From Molanna angustata (lineage: Eukaryota > Arthropoda > Insecta > Trichoptera > Molannidae): a stretch of 64,000 nucleotides of DNA. The position numbers and the translations under genes were made by a program. Positions 11,015 through 21,043 of this stretch are shown in pieces. The stretch covers positions 33,331,619 through 33,395,618 of the forward strand of contig OY754970.1 of assembly GCA_963576475.1 (NCBI GenBank), given 5' to 3'. The notes under the pieces are model-generated. The model did no database searches and was not told the DNA's origin. It saw only the letters and a list, made by a program, of their open reading frames with translations. Positions within the stretch are counted from its first letter, which is position 1. Each line of letters starts with the position of its first letter.

Positions 11015-11230
11015 TACAATTATAACTTTTATTCAAATGAATAAAAATTCCTCTACATGTTACGAGAGCAAAGTTCCCTTCCTCAGGAGGATACAAAGTA
11101 CCTATACTTAAATAAAATACAATATATAGACATAAAGTAAACATAATGGGTGGAGTTTGGGCTGGGTTAAACTATTTTTTTAGGGTGGGGGTGCAATGAA
11201 GTTATTGGTTAATTAATTTTTGTATTGGAA
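11015..11230 (-). mobile_element. Penelope-like element 3' end with hammerhead-like motif
   Basis: On the minus strand the segment 11040-11100 reads CCTGAGGAAGGGAACTTTGC then TCTCGTAAC, followed by ATGTAGAGGAA and A/T-rich sequence. It is preceded by a G-poor, C-rich stretch (complement of GGGTGGGGGTG). The 51690-52850 copy has the same order of parts and carries Penelope coding sequence. The core resembles a degraded hammerhead ribozyme (CTGANGA...GAAAC), which Penelope-like retroelements are known to carry. Confidence 0.4.
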
Positions 11231-11424
11231 AAATATTTAATATAGACTGAGTTTTTTGACATTTGAATTTGGCAAATACTTGTCTTGTAAAATGAATAAA
11301 ACCCCTGTTTTTGAAAATATCTAAAAAACTAAAAGGCCTATGAAATGGATTTTTACTTCAATCGAAAGAGAACATTTAAATCTATCGAGTTTTTAAATTT
11401 ATATACTAATCTTGCTATTAAAAA

Positions 11425-11740
11425 ATATATATTTATTTATTTGGGACAATAACAGCCTTATTAACTAATATGAACATAAAACAATGAGTAATTAATCAAG
11501 GCCAAAAAACTGTCCACAAGTACATACGTATTTACAGTTGATTCTAAAAAAAGATTAATATTAGGTATATGAGTAAAAAAAATATATGACAACAGCAACA
11601 AGGATAATGACGGAGATGGGGGAGGAACTGTAGAAAAAGAAATAGAAAAGGAGAGGAATGTGAGAGGTAGAGCAACTGATGGTATGTCACAACACCTTTG
11701 GTCATTATGATATCCGTCCGCACTCGCACCTAACCCTCTC
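11425..11740 (-). repeat. interspersed repeat family A
   Basis: TTTATTTATTTGGGACAATA head, then AAGGCCAAAAAACTGTCCAC, and 100 bases on a G/A-rich block (11605-11670). Same order as at 1-295 and 30990-31260. Confidence 0.45.
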
Positions 11741-12762
11741 TCGGAATTTATTATAAGAAAGGAAAAATATGTCTATATCACTAAAACTTTCATTATATTG
11801 TAGACAAATTCGAGGGACAGTTGAAAATTTCCGATAGTTCGTTCTACGAAGTGGAACAATTCGGGCCGTCTGGTAGTTTTTCCAGAAACTCTGAGTGCTG
11901 TAAAGCTTATTAGTTCAAAAGAGTTAAAAAAATTGTTTATTACCTAATTTAAGAGAGATTGATCGGCCATAATTCGTCGATTAACTAGTGTGTCAAATTT
12001 ATGAAATTGAACTGATTCAAATATTGTATATTACACAGGTTTGGTGATATACAATATTTGTTTGTGTTTCAACATTATAATATATTTTAAGTGTGCAAAT
12101 TTTTTGTGCATCCCGTATTTCCAAGGTCATAGATGTTAACAAGGACCTTAACGTTAATCTTATTTATTACCTATTTTTCTCTAGTACAACAGCCTGGTGT
12201 AAAAGTAACCAAATTGATAATTAATTTATATTTTGTATTTAATTTTTATTTCATACATTGTTTTATTCAATATGATAAAAGATAAATTAAAAAAAACATT
12301 ATAGTTGTAAATATTATTGACTTTTCATTAAGTGTTTAATTTTTAACTTTAATTTAAACTCCACTAAGAGTAAAAACTGAATAAACATTAAATTCAATTA
12401 ACCACCATTGCACGTCCATTACAAATTTGACGTTATAATCTGTTAGCTTTCCTAAAATAAATAAATAATAACTATGTAAGTACGTAACACCACTTCATAT
12501 AACACAACGTTTGTTGATTTTCCGCAAGAAAAACTCTTCATCAAATACTCGAGTAAGCGGAAAAGGCTATACTATACAGGGGTTAAGACAAAGGTCGTGC
12601 GCGTGGATACTCTCTGGAAGCTGTAGGTATGCTTTTATTTTCACCCGGCAGATGAGACAGATTCTTACAGAGGGCGATAGATGAAACTCTCGGTGTAGTA
12701 TAAAACACACACACAATGCCTTTAGACCGACTAATTGGACACCAATTGCGCGAGAATGTCAT
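11741..12762. other. AT-rich, nothing recognised
   Basis: No supported coding or repeat signal. Confidence 0.4.
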
Positions 12763-12924
12763 ACACTACTAGAACTTCCAAATAGAATATTCGAATATTG
12801 TGTTTTCGAATATTATTCGTCTACTTTTGAAGTACTGAACATTTGAATAATATTCGTTTATATTTTATTAATAAATCATACGGTTATTTTATTTTTTAAT
12901 ATATTGGTCGAAATCGAGTTATTT

Positions 12925-13130
12925 TTAAATTTATTTTATTTGGGAAAGTCAACACTGTATTTACACTTTGATATTACAACTAGACATGATATAATTACAC
13001 AGCCAAAAAAGCATTCCATCAATTAGTACAAATATTAACAATAGTCAACAATATACACAAATATACACAATTAGGTATGGAAGGGATAAGAGATTAGGAG
13101 GGTAACAGGAGGAAGATTATTTTTTTAAAT
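12925..13130 (-). repeat. interspersed repeat family A
   Basis: TTTATTTTATTTGGGAAAGT head, ACACAGCCAAAAAAGCATTC middle and AGGAGGGTAACAGGAGGAAG block. A related tail is at 16670-16790. Confidence 0.4.
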
Positions 13131-13345
13131 TACTTCTCGGGCAACTAACAGGTAGGTACTATTTCAAATATTAATTTAACACGCACCCAATAACAAGTTG
13201 GCTCATTCTGGATACTTACGATTTTAATCGTCTCACAGATCTAGACTGAAAACACAATTAAAAACTGTGTCTCCACCGGGAATCGAACGCGGGACCTTTG
13301 GACCAGCAGTCAGATACCTAACCAACTGAACCAAGCCTTCGGAAC
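13131..13345 (-). repeat. tRNA-headed SINE (family C), minus strand
   Basis: Reverse complement shows a tRNA-like head with GGTTAGGTATCTGACTGCTG, then GGTCCCGCGTTCGATTCCC (good B box), CGGTGGAGACACAG, and a tail CCAACTTGTTATTGGGTGCG. The same element in plus orientation is at 24055-24235. It is nested in the DNA-transposon remnant. Confidence 0.7.
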
Positions 13346-13968
13346 TTCAGAACTTCGTTATCGTATTTTGCATCGAAGATGTCCACCCCGGCTGAGAAAA
13401 ACGTGTTGTGAGAATCACATATGCGTGGAATTGTCATTTTTCCTGAGATTAGTATTTCATACTAGTACATATAAAGTTCAGGTCGGTGAACTTTTATACC
13501 TGGAACATGGATACCGACAAGGTTGACAATCTCAGGCAAGTCGATGGCCTACACAATTCGGGGAGTGAATTTTTCGAGTGTGAAATTGCGATATCCTATA
13601 ACTCATGGAATCACGATTTATTGGAAACCAAGAAAGCTGCCTTTTTACGCCGGAACATTTTTAATTTTGCGTGTTTTTGTGTACATAGGTGTCGGCAAAT
13701 ATCTTGACAAGTTTCGTCGGAGAAGCGGACGGTTTGCGCAACCAAGCAAAGACCCTAATTTGTGTTCTGAGAAACTCACGTGATAATTCAAAATGTTTTT
13801 TGATGACTCGCAGATTGCATATTTTTTGCCGTCCTTACCTTAATATTTTTTTGAGATATATTTAGCATTTTAAGTGGATAATTTACTCCTTTCAAATTAA
13901 TATTCTATTTGTGATTCGATATTCGAATAGTGTGCATCTCGAATATTTGAAAGTTCTAGATACAACAC

Positions 13969-14549
13969 TAACACGAACGTATATAGTAATATAGATTACC
14001 GATACGCCAAACTGACCGGTGATATTTTAAAGTTTAGCAATGGGGTGTGAGGATGGCATTTTGTAAAAATAAAAATACCTTTTTCCTCCTACATCTGGAC
14101 GGTACCAATTGATATTTGAGGGTTGAAAAACTTTTAATGCTTAATTGGTCTGGTCACGAACGTTCCAATTCTGTTCACTTGACCAAACTGTACTTATATT
14201 TTAGAAGTTTCTAGTGTCTCGTAAAAGTTACCTTTAAAATTATACATCCAGTTCCTACATGCCGGTGGAATCAATTTTCATAGGGTAGATATAGATAATA
14301 TGTAGCTAAATTTGTGGAAACTTCATAGTATCATTATAAGATACCATTTAATCGAGACCTGATAGCAACTTAATGCGTTTCAATAATACAAATTTTCAAA
14401 ATGGAAGCCAATTATAGGCAACACAAAATATATAAAATAACACCTAATATTTGAAAAAAAAAAATCATTAATTTTAGTATTAACTACTGTAGTGACCAAC
14501 CTTTGTACTCCAATCTATAACTACATAAATGTATGAGCTTGTGTATACA
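13969..14549. other. AT-rich, nothing recognised
   Basis: No supported feature. Confidence 0.4.
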
Positions 14550-14640
14550 GTTTTTTATTTATTTATTTGGAAAACAAACAGGATACAATGCTATAAGTAA
14601 AGAATATAATATGATAATATAAAAAGTATGATTATTTCAT
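14550..14640 (-). repeat. family A head fragment
   Basis: TTTATTTATTTGGAAAACAA then ACAGGATACAATGC: the T-rich head of family A only. Confidence 0.35.
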
Positions 14641-14984
14641 TGCATCCCAATAATATGTTTTCACAGAAGAGTAACAAATATAAATTTCACACAAAACTGA
14701 CAAATGTATCATATATTATGTAAGTGTACAAGTGTTATATGGTATTATGTACCTATGTGTTATATTGTATACATGTATGCGAGTATTACTATCATACAGT
14801 TGATGATAGTAATAGTAGCGCCATGCCAGGCGATGTATTTGTCAAAGAATTCGTTTAGCGATTATATTTCATTATTAAATGATACCTAATTTTTATTAAC
14901 AAAGGGTATATACCCTAAGGGTATATACAAACACTTTTGTAGTTGAAGAATTATATACTAAAATAAATAACATTATTTTCTATA

Positions 14985-15425
14985 ATAGTTATAAATAAAT
15001 GTATCGAAAATAATTCAACTTCCTTTGAAACGAATACATAAAAGAGTATAGAATATGTAATGTACGTAATATTTCATTTATAAATTCATAATTGGCATAT
15101 ATGTATGCACAATGTTATGAAATATATTATGTGAATTTACCTACAAAAAGAAATAAAAAAATCAACAACATAAATACAGCTTAATTGAATAAATCACGAT
15201 TAGAATAACAATCTTTAATGATTACAAATAAATGTATCAAAAATAAAGAAAATTCCTTTGAAACGAATACATAAAAGAATACATAAATTCATAATTGGCA
15301 TAATATGTGTATGCACAATGTTATGAAATATATTCTGTGAATTTACCTACAAAGAGAAATAAAAAAAATCCAACAACAAAAATACAGCGCAATTGAATAA
15401 ATCACGATTAGAATAACAATCAAGA
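14985..15425. repeat. tandem duplication, about 200-240 bp unit
   Basis: Two direct copies: 14985-15211 and 15222-15421. Both contain TTCCTTTGAAACGAATACAT, ATTCATAATTGGCATA, GCACAATGTTATGAAATATA and TTGAATAAATCACGATTAGA at matching spacing. The second copy lacks about 30 bases found in the first (TAGAATATGTAATGTACG) and has scattered substitutions, so the duplication is not recent. Confidence 0.85.
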
Positions 15426-16660
15426 AATAGGAATAAATATTTTATAACGTCGATAAGGAAAAATACCCAGAGGATGTGCCCACACATATAGACAATAATA
15501 TATCCTTGACAATATAGATTTTTCAAAAATAAAAACACCAGGAATGGAATTAAAAAGGGTTGCTCGGAAATTGAAGAAAATTTTTCTTTTTTTCCATAAA
15601 GGTTGTTGGTAGGTCTTGAACCCGTGTCACAGAGCGTGGGCGGAATATCCTGAGGGACACGATAAAGTAGACCCAATTTGATGACGATAGAGAGAAAGTT
15701 CTCTCGGGAAGTTTCTGCGGCGGTTGACGGGGCGACCATACACAGATGAGAATGTATACCTCAAACACAGGTTTGAAGAATACATTCTAATCTCAACTAA
15801 CAAGAGGACGGCGATATGTCAAAGATTATTATTGCGATGTCGGCAACTTATTTCACACGAATATTTTTTTCCCTCTGAGAGACCTATATAATGAATATCA
15901 CACCGCTTTGGCTACGCAGTATAAAGAACCTTCTTTAAATTTTTATCAAGATTTTTTTTTTGTTGTAAAAATGTGTTGGGAAAATATACCATTTGTGCTA
16001 ACAATACGATTAGTCGAAATTAAGTCATATTTTTAGTTTTAAAAATGAAGATAAATTTTATATCAAACTAAATCGGTAATTCATTTAAAGCCATACACAA
16101 TATACAGCACCGTGCGGATATTATTGAGAAAGACACAGATAACCGAACAACATAAGATACTGGCTGTTCTATTATATTGAATACGTCTCCCTCTCCCCAT
16201 GTATGCCGTGGCTGTTCCGTTGTTCAAAGCGCCCTTGAGGTGAGGTTATCACAAAAACGGCGCTATAAAAATAATCCAAACTTATTATTATTTATAATAT
16301 AATCCTATCATGAAATATAATTTTTAATTCATTAATTCTCCCGCAAATCATAATGGTTTATATTGGTAAAATCAGAGCTAATTTATTTTTTTATTTATTT
16401 ATTAAAAAAATTCAACACAGACAGCGTTTGCTGGTATGAGTGCTGACATACATTTTGGTTTATATTGACATTTTGTTAGATTATTTTTCCTTTAGTCAAC
16501 ACGATTAAATATTTGCTTGAAAAATATATTAAAACACAAGTATAGATAAAGTCGTGCCGTACAATATTCAATACAATATTCGTACATCTAAGCAGAAAAC
16601 TTAGATTTACGAATATTGTCCTTTGCTCACTGTTTCATAATATTTTATATTTTATTATAC
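15426..16660. other. AT-rich, nothing recognised
   Basis: A somewhat more GC-rich patch at 15600-15740 has frames on the minus strand without recognisable domains. No splice-bounded exon of the adjacent adenylyl cyclase gene could be recognised here. Confidence 0.35.
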
Positions 16661-16944
16661 AAAGGCCAGCACACAGAAACCAAATTATTAAAATGAAATA
16701 AATTCAAATAAATAGAAATACAAATAAGACATGAAGGTACCTCTTAATATCATAACATCGTCAGGAGAAGGGAGGTTATTTTTTTAAATTTACATAATTA
16801 AATTGTATTGGAGCGGGAACTGTCATCCAGTTTTTGTTGACTGCTTGCCCTAGAACAGAGTTTTCTAGTTGGGCAGCAGTAGTCTGCTTGCTTGCTAACA
16901 TAGTAGAGTGTGGTGTGAGAAATAAATAAAAATAAACAAATTAC

Positions 16945-17499
16945 CTGTTGCCATGCCAAGTGAGGAAATTCAGTAGGCAAAAGCAGGAAGACGGCAGCCA
17001 GCGTATGTCCTAGGGGCAACAGGAAACCAACTAGGGCTGCGAGCCAACCGCGCAGGGGCAGCATGCCGTACGCAACGAACACCGCGAACACGACGTGCCA
17101 CACGCCCTGGGCGCCAGCCGTGCCGCGCGCCGCCCCAGCCGCCGCCACGCCGGCCGCGCAAAACGCCGCGCCCCCAGCCACTGCCCCCCGGCACGCCCAT
17201 GCGAGGCGCGAGTCTTCGGCGGGACGCGCGTGCACGAGCGCGAGAAGGGCTGCGCACGCCACGCAGTGCACCGCGTAATAGATGTTCTGCACGGTGGGCG
17301 CGCGCGCGTACGCCGCTCCGAGCGCGGCGAGCGCGGCCGCCAGCAGGGCGAACAGCGCCAGGGCGGTGGTGACTGAGGCCCGCTGCAGCTTGAGGGCGTA
17401 CCGACGGTAGAGCGCCTCTAGCTCGTCGTTCTCGAAGCGCTGTCTATCAAGCAGGCGGCCCAGGGTGCGGGACCCCATCGCCTTCACCGCGTGGTCCAT
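16945..17499 (-). CDS. adenylyl cyclase N-terminal exon (ADCY1/rutabaga-like)
   Basis: Partial host gene. Adenylyl cyclases make cAMP from ATP at the plasma membrane; this exon gives the cytosolic N-terminus and the first six-helix membrane cassette. Seen: 185 codons from ATG 17499 to a donor CAACAG/GTAATT (GT at 16944-16943), ending in phase 0. RFENDELEALYRRYALKLQR (about residues 22-41) is the juxtamembrane segment. It is followed by alanine/leucine-rich helices near 43-65, 70-92, 100-125 and 130-183, including GVWHVVFAVFVAYGMLPLRG, which parallels the GIWWTVFFIYTIYTLLPVR region of mammalian ADCY1. The coding part is far more GC-rich than its surroundings. Upstream the frame stays open to a TTTCAG acceptor at 17541, so the true start could be in an earlier exon. 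Downstream exons (catalytic C1 and C2) were not found. Confidence 0.75.
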
Positions 17500-17540
17500 C
17501 GCCCCGCTACGGACCGCGCCCTGACCACCAACACAACATC
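17500..17540 (-). other. 5' part of the adenylyl cyclase exon
   Basis: Between a splice acceptor (TTATTGTTTCAG, AG at 17542-17541) and the first ATG at 17499 there are 41 bases with no stop in frame. They are either 5' UTR of a spliced leader exon or coding sequence continuing from an upstream exon. Confidence 0.5.
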
Positions 17541-17582
17541 CTGAAACAATAACAAATTCAATACGTTAATTATTAAAAAAAG

Positions 17583-18206
17583 CCTTTACAAATAGTCCAA
17601 AACACCATTGTTAAAATCATCCTTAAGAAACCTTTTGATTATCCAACAAACCAACTTTATCAGGATTTTTATGTTCTCAATATAAATTCACTTTTTAAAA
17701 GAGCCTCTCTTTACCAGATATTTAAAAATCATTTCATAAGAAATTTATATCCAACCTCTAATTCAAGAAAACATCCAAGAAGAAAGACAAACCTTGATAT
17801 ACCATTATTAAAAACGACTACCGGCCAGCTCCATTATACATACCAAGGTGTTAAATGGTTTAATGAGCTGACCGGTAAATATAAATTAAATACAACTGAT
17901 TTTGAAAGCTATAAAAATGCTGTTAAGTCTCTTTTTATTTTAAAACTTCTTAATGGAATTGTTTAATATTTAATGTATTTTAATTGCATGTTTTTTTCTG
18001 TTCTGTATTTTAATTGCATGTTTTTTTCTGTTCTTTATTTTTCTTTGATATTGTGTACATTATTAATTTTTGATGAATTATGATAATGAAGATTAATTTT
18101 TAGTTTATATAGGAATCCCCCCCAAACCACGAGTATAAGCTCTTTTTGGGGGGTAATATGAATAAAATATTTTTTTGTGTATGCTATTATAAGTATTGTA
18201 AATTGT

Positions 18207-18241
<35 letters not shown>

Positions 18242-18262
18242 ATAAATAAATAAAAAAAAAAA
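17583..18262 (+). pseudogene. 5'-truncated LINE, C-terminal tail and 3' UTR
   Basis: An open plus-strand frame from 17583 to the stop at 17964-17966 (127 codons) lacks an ATG. It reads PLQIVQNTIVKIILKKPFDY, then LYQDFYVLNINSLF, and near the end QGVKWFNELTGKYK. This is the conserved tail of CR1/Jockey-type LINE ORF2 proteins after the RT (Q-N-K-x-x-R-I ... V-K-L-W-N-x-L-P). The 3' UTR contains a tandem duplication of a 33-base unit (TTTTAATTGCATGTTTTTTT, 17975-18040), a CCCCCCAAA...TTTTGGGGGG hairpin (18118-18153) and a (TA)n/A-rich end. The insert starts within 43 bases of the adenylyl cyclase exon, on the opposite strand. Confidence 0.75.
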
Positions 18263-18467
18263 TATTTACAAAAATGATTACTTATGTTATGTTATTGCAG
18301 ATCGAATGAATTTTTTATTTATTTATTATCGATAAATGATTGTGAATTACTCCAAGAAGACCTAAATCGCCTCGCTCTGTATTGTTTAGAAAATAAATTA
18401 TCACTGAACATTACAAAATGTCATTCCATATCTTTTACGAGAAACAAGAATTCACTTATTTATAATT
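18263..18467 (+). pseudogene. LINE RT fragment, left part (split by DNA transposon)
   Basis: The frame 18284-18469 ends in NDCELLQEDLNRLALYCLEN, KLSLNITKCHSISFTRNKNS. This is the RT palm/thumb segment just after the YADD box in CR1/Jockey LINEs (D-x-x-x-L-Q-x-D-L ... L-x-L-N-x-x-K-C). It breaks at 18467, where a DNA transposon begins, and continues at 21044. Its 3' parts are 21044-21730. Confidence 0.75.
18464..18467. repeat. target-site duplication AATT, left
   Basis: AATT here and at 21040-21043 flank the inverted repeats of the DNA transposon. AATT is its own complement, so it could alternatively be the outermost part of the inverted repeat. Confidence 0.6.
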
Positions 18468-18865
18468 GAAGACACAAGTGGATGAAGGTGTTAACTTACA
18501 AATTCATGAAGCTGAGATATTTGGGTTTAAAGTTTTGAACACATTTTGGGCTGGAACTTTTTCTGTTGCAGAGCTATGCTAACATTTTGTTAGTTATATG
18601 GTAATAAAATACTTCACATTTTGTTTATGATATTTAATTTTATGCAAAAATTGTGATTTATACATTTTTTTAGAGAAAATATGTACATAACACCTTCATC
18701 CATTAACTAGACAAAACATTTTTCAACAGTTAACTTAGTGGATAAAGGGTTTATATAAAGATTTACATACATATGGACCAGATTCCACTATTTTTGTTAC
18801 AACCTTATCTCCTTAAAGTATAAAAATGACTCATGCTTACCATTTTTATCTTTTGTATTTTTAAA

Positions 18866-19255
18866 TACCATACCATCACGTCGTTTCTCTATTTGAGATA
18901 TGCAGAGAGGACCGAACGCCAGATTCCTCTATATTGACATACATTTCTTGCTTCATTCACGTCCATGCATCGTGTCATATAAGCTCTATTATTTTTACTT
19001 CTGACATCTCCATCTTTCAAAATTCTATTTATGTGATCGTGCCAACTTTTCCTTGGCCGACCTCTACCTTTCGTTGCTCTTCTATCAGCCTTATATACAT
19101 TTTTTGTCAGTCGATCATCATTCATTCTTTCTGTGACTAAACCACCTTAGGGTATTTATAATCATCTTACTTACGATATCTCTTTCATACATTCTCGTCT
19201 AATATCCTCATTTCTAATTCTATCGTTTTACCACACATTCGTCTTAGCGATAAAT
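18866..19255 (-). pseudogene. RTE-like LINE C-terminal tail nested in the transposon
   Basis: The minus frame 19125-18889 reads MNDDRLTKNVYKADRRATKG, RGRPRKSWHDHINRILKDGD, then RAYMTRCMDVNEARNVCQ and the W-R-S-V box. This is the standard tail of RTE-type insect LINE polyproteins, where RLTKxIYxA and GRGRPRKSW are nearly invariant. The same family lies at 28310-28700 (minus). It is 5'-truncated and lies within the DNA transposon's region 3' of the transposase, so it inserted later than the transposon. Confidence 0.75.
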
Positions 19256-19404
19256 GCAGATAATATAATATGATTATTTTATGAAAATCTCCTTTGTTTA
19301 AGCAAATACATGATGTTTATTAGGATATAGGTAATAAACAAAAGCACCAAATTTTTTCTTATAGGTAAATTTTATTAATAAAAGATAATAACATCAACGA
19401 AGCA

Positions 19405-20856
19405 CTAAAATATTGCTTCGTAAAAATACCTATATTCAGGTTTTACAAACTCCATTAAACGGGACAAATCATTTATTTTTTCTTTAGATACTTTACCATA
19501 TTTCTCAACATATCTCTCTACGTTGGGAACTGTTGGTACATCCACTCTTAGATTTTTTATAAAATTTACTCTTTTAAAAGGTGTAAATTCATCGTAACTC
19601 TCCTTATAGAGATACGATCCAAACTCTTCAACTCTTATCCATTTAATGCCGTCTCTGAATTTAACGGGTTGGTTCAATTCATCTTTTTTTTTATTGAATA
19701 TATTTAATTTTCCAGCTAACTCATCTATTTTTCTGAAATGCTGTGTCATGTATATTATTGTATTATATTTACTAGCACTCCTTATTATGTCTCGGTACTG
19801 CTCTGGTACGAATATTGTGTACCATTTCCGTAATTTCTTTTCTATTCTTCCGAAATCTCGATCTGAATCTAGGTATGTGTGACCGACTTCTGGAAATTTA
19901 TGATCAATTTTTTTAAAGTACCCATTCAAAATTAAAAACTGATACAATGTTATCAGATTGAAGTTTTTATTTTGGCCAGCACAAGAGTCTGACCAAATAA
20001 TTAAATGATCATATTTAAAGTTGGATGTTTCAATGAATCTTAATAAGCAACTAGCGATTTCTGAGCTCCCTCTATTCGCAACATCTTCTGTCCAATTACA
20101 GAATACTGCGCATTCTCTATTCTTTGAAACCACGTGGATACCAAAATTATAAAACCACAATTGGCGCAGATAAAATGCCTTCGATGTTGATATCTTAGGG
20201 AGAGGCATGGTCTGCTGCAAATCCATCGTTATAAACATCGTTGAATCATTGGATTTCGCTTTTTCTTTATCGTTTTTCATAGCATCTATAGCCGCAGACA
20301 CGTTTTCAGTGTGTACGACATTACTTTTGTCTGCATCACAAACGCTGCAGGTGTCACTTTTTGGATATCCAAAAGAATAGTTGAAATGTGTGGCAAACAC
20401 ATTAGAGTATGAACACATTTTCACTTTGAATCGTGCATCTAATCCTTTTACACATTCTTCCATAAAAGCCCCATACATTTTTGTTTGGTTTAAAGTTGGG
20501 GAAAGGTATTTTTTATGTGTATTTTTATTTCTTGAGTAGTGGGATTCGTCTACCGGAAATTTTCGAATATGTTGAATAATTTTTTGTCGGACCTCCTCGG
20601 TCATTTTGTGAGGTCGACTAGCGTGCTTGCCCCTTAAATCTGGGGGGGGAGCAGATACCCCACTATCGATCCTGTTTTTCATGATATCAATTTTTTTCAT
20701 CCCAACTTGATGAATACTGCAGAGAGCTTTTTTGCATATCCGTTTTTCAATACCATTTGAGGATACCTTATAAACATGTTTATCCGGATTTAAAAAAAAT
20801 GCAATCTCAATGGATGTAGGTGTTAAGTTATTTGATACCTTCATCCATATTTTCAT
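19405..20856 (-). CDS. transposase, DUF7869-like RNase H-fold core
   Basis: Intact frame of 483 residues starting at ATG 20856. It catalyses cut-and-paste transposition of the surrounding element. Not recognised at once from one diagnostic motif, but the layout is that of the insect/cnidarian DUF7869-type transposases: a DESHYSR...KKYLSP segment (residues 103-120), then TMFITMDLQQTMPLP (D212), FYLRQLWFYNFGIHVV, NRGSSEIASCLL (261-272), IIWSDSCAGQNKNF (D290) and EVGHTYLDSDRDFGRIE (D332 or D334). D212, D290 and the third acid form a plausible DDD/DDE triad. A C-x2-C pair (C170, C173) may bind zinc. The protein is shorter at the N-terminus than I would expect for the family. No frameshift or internal stop is seen, so it could be active. 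Confidence 0.75.
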   Translation of the reverse strand: MKIWMKVSNNLTPTSIEIAFFLNPDKHVYKVSSNGIEKRICKKALCSIHQVGMKKIDIMKNRIDSGVSAPPPDLRGKHASRPHKMTEEVRQKIIQHIRKFPVDESHYSRNKNTHKKYLSPTLNQTKMYGAFMEECVKGLDARFKVKMCSYSNVFATHFNYSFGYPKSDTCSVCDADKSNVVHTENVSAAIDAMKNDKEKAKSNDSTMFITMDLQQTMPLPKISTSKAFYLRQLWFYNFGIHVVSKNRECAVFCNWTEDVANRGSSEIASCLLRFIETSNFKYDHLIIWSDSCAGQNKNFNLITLYQFLILNGYFKKIDHKFPEVGHTYLDSDRDFGRIEKKLRKWYTIFVPEQYRDIIRSASKYNTIIYMTQHFRKIDELAGKLNIFNKKKDELNQPVKFRDGIKWIRVEEFGSYLYKESYDEFTPFKRVNFIKNLRVDVPTVPNVERYVEKYGKVSKEKINDLSRLMEFVKPEYRYFYEAIF

Positions 20857-21039
20857 CCGTCTTAAAAAATATAATTTTGTTACATAACACCTTCATCCAC
20901 TGTGAAAATGGCATTTAGGATACTTTTTTCACGTTGTTATTAGTGTCATATGAAAGAGCGGCACTTAAAACCTTCATCTGCACAAAAAAGTAGAAAATTG
21001 AAATTTTGCGACTTAACACCTTCATCCACTTGTGTCTTC

Positions 21040-21043
21040 AATT
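21040..21043. repeat. target-site duplication AATT, right
   Basis: Pairs with 18464-18467. Confidence 0.6.

Larger units (their letters stand above)
12763..13968. mobile_element. probable DNA-transposon remnant with TTCGAATA-rich ends
   Basis: The left end carries CTAGAACTT-like ACTAGAACTTCCAAATA followed by repeated TATTCGAATA. The right end, read on the other strand, carries CTAGAACTTTCAAATA followed by ATTCGA/TATTCGAATA. This makes imperfect terminal inverted repeats. The right edge in reverse begins TAGTGTTGTATC, a hAT-like start. No transposase was found and no target duplication could be fixed, so the limits are approximate. A family A repeat and a family C SINE sit inside. Confidence 0.35.
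18468..21039 (-). mobile_element. DNA transposon with intact DDE/D-type transposase
   Basis: A 2572-bp element bounded by 27-bp perfect terminal inverted repeats beginning GAAGACACAAGTGGATGAAG (18468-18494 and 21013-21039). It carries one transposase on the minus strand. Six copies of a CACCTTCATCCA-type motif cluster near both ends (18479, 18691, 20836, 20888, 20969 variant, 21017), as expected for transposase-binding sites. It interrupts a LINE, whose RT sequence resumes on the other side. A LINE tail (18866-19255) is nested in its 3' flank. A 4-bp duplication is compatible with the Sola superfamily, but the superfamily is not established. Confidence 0.85.

Noticed and set aside
16970..17376. 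Frames opposite and overlapping the adenylyl cyclase exon
   Set aside because: They are shadows caused by the GC-rich codons (R- and A-rich) of the real exon.
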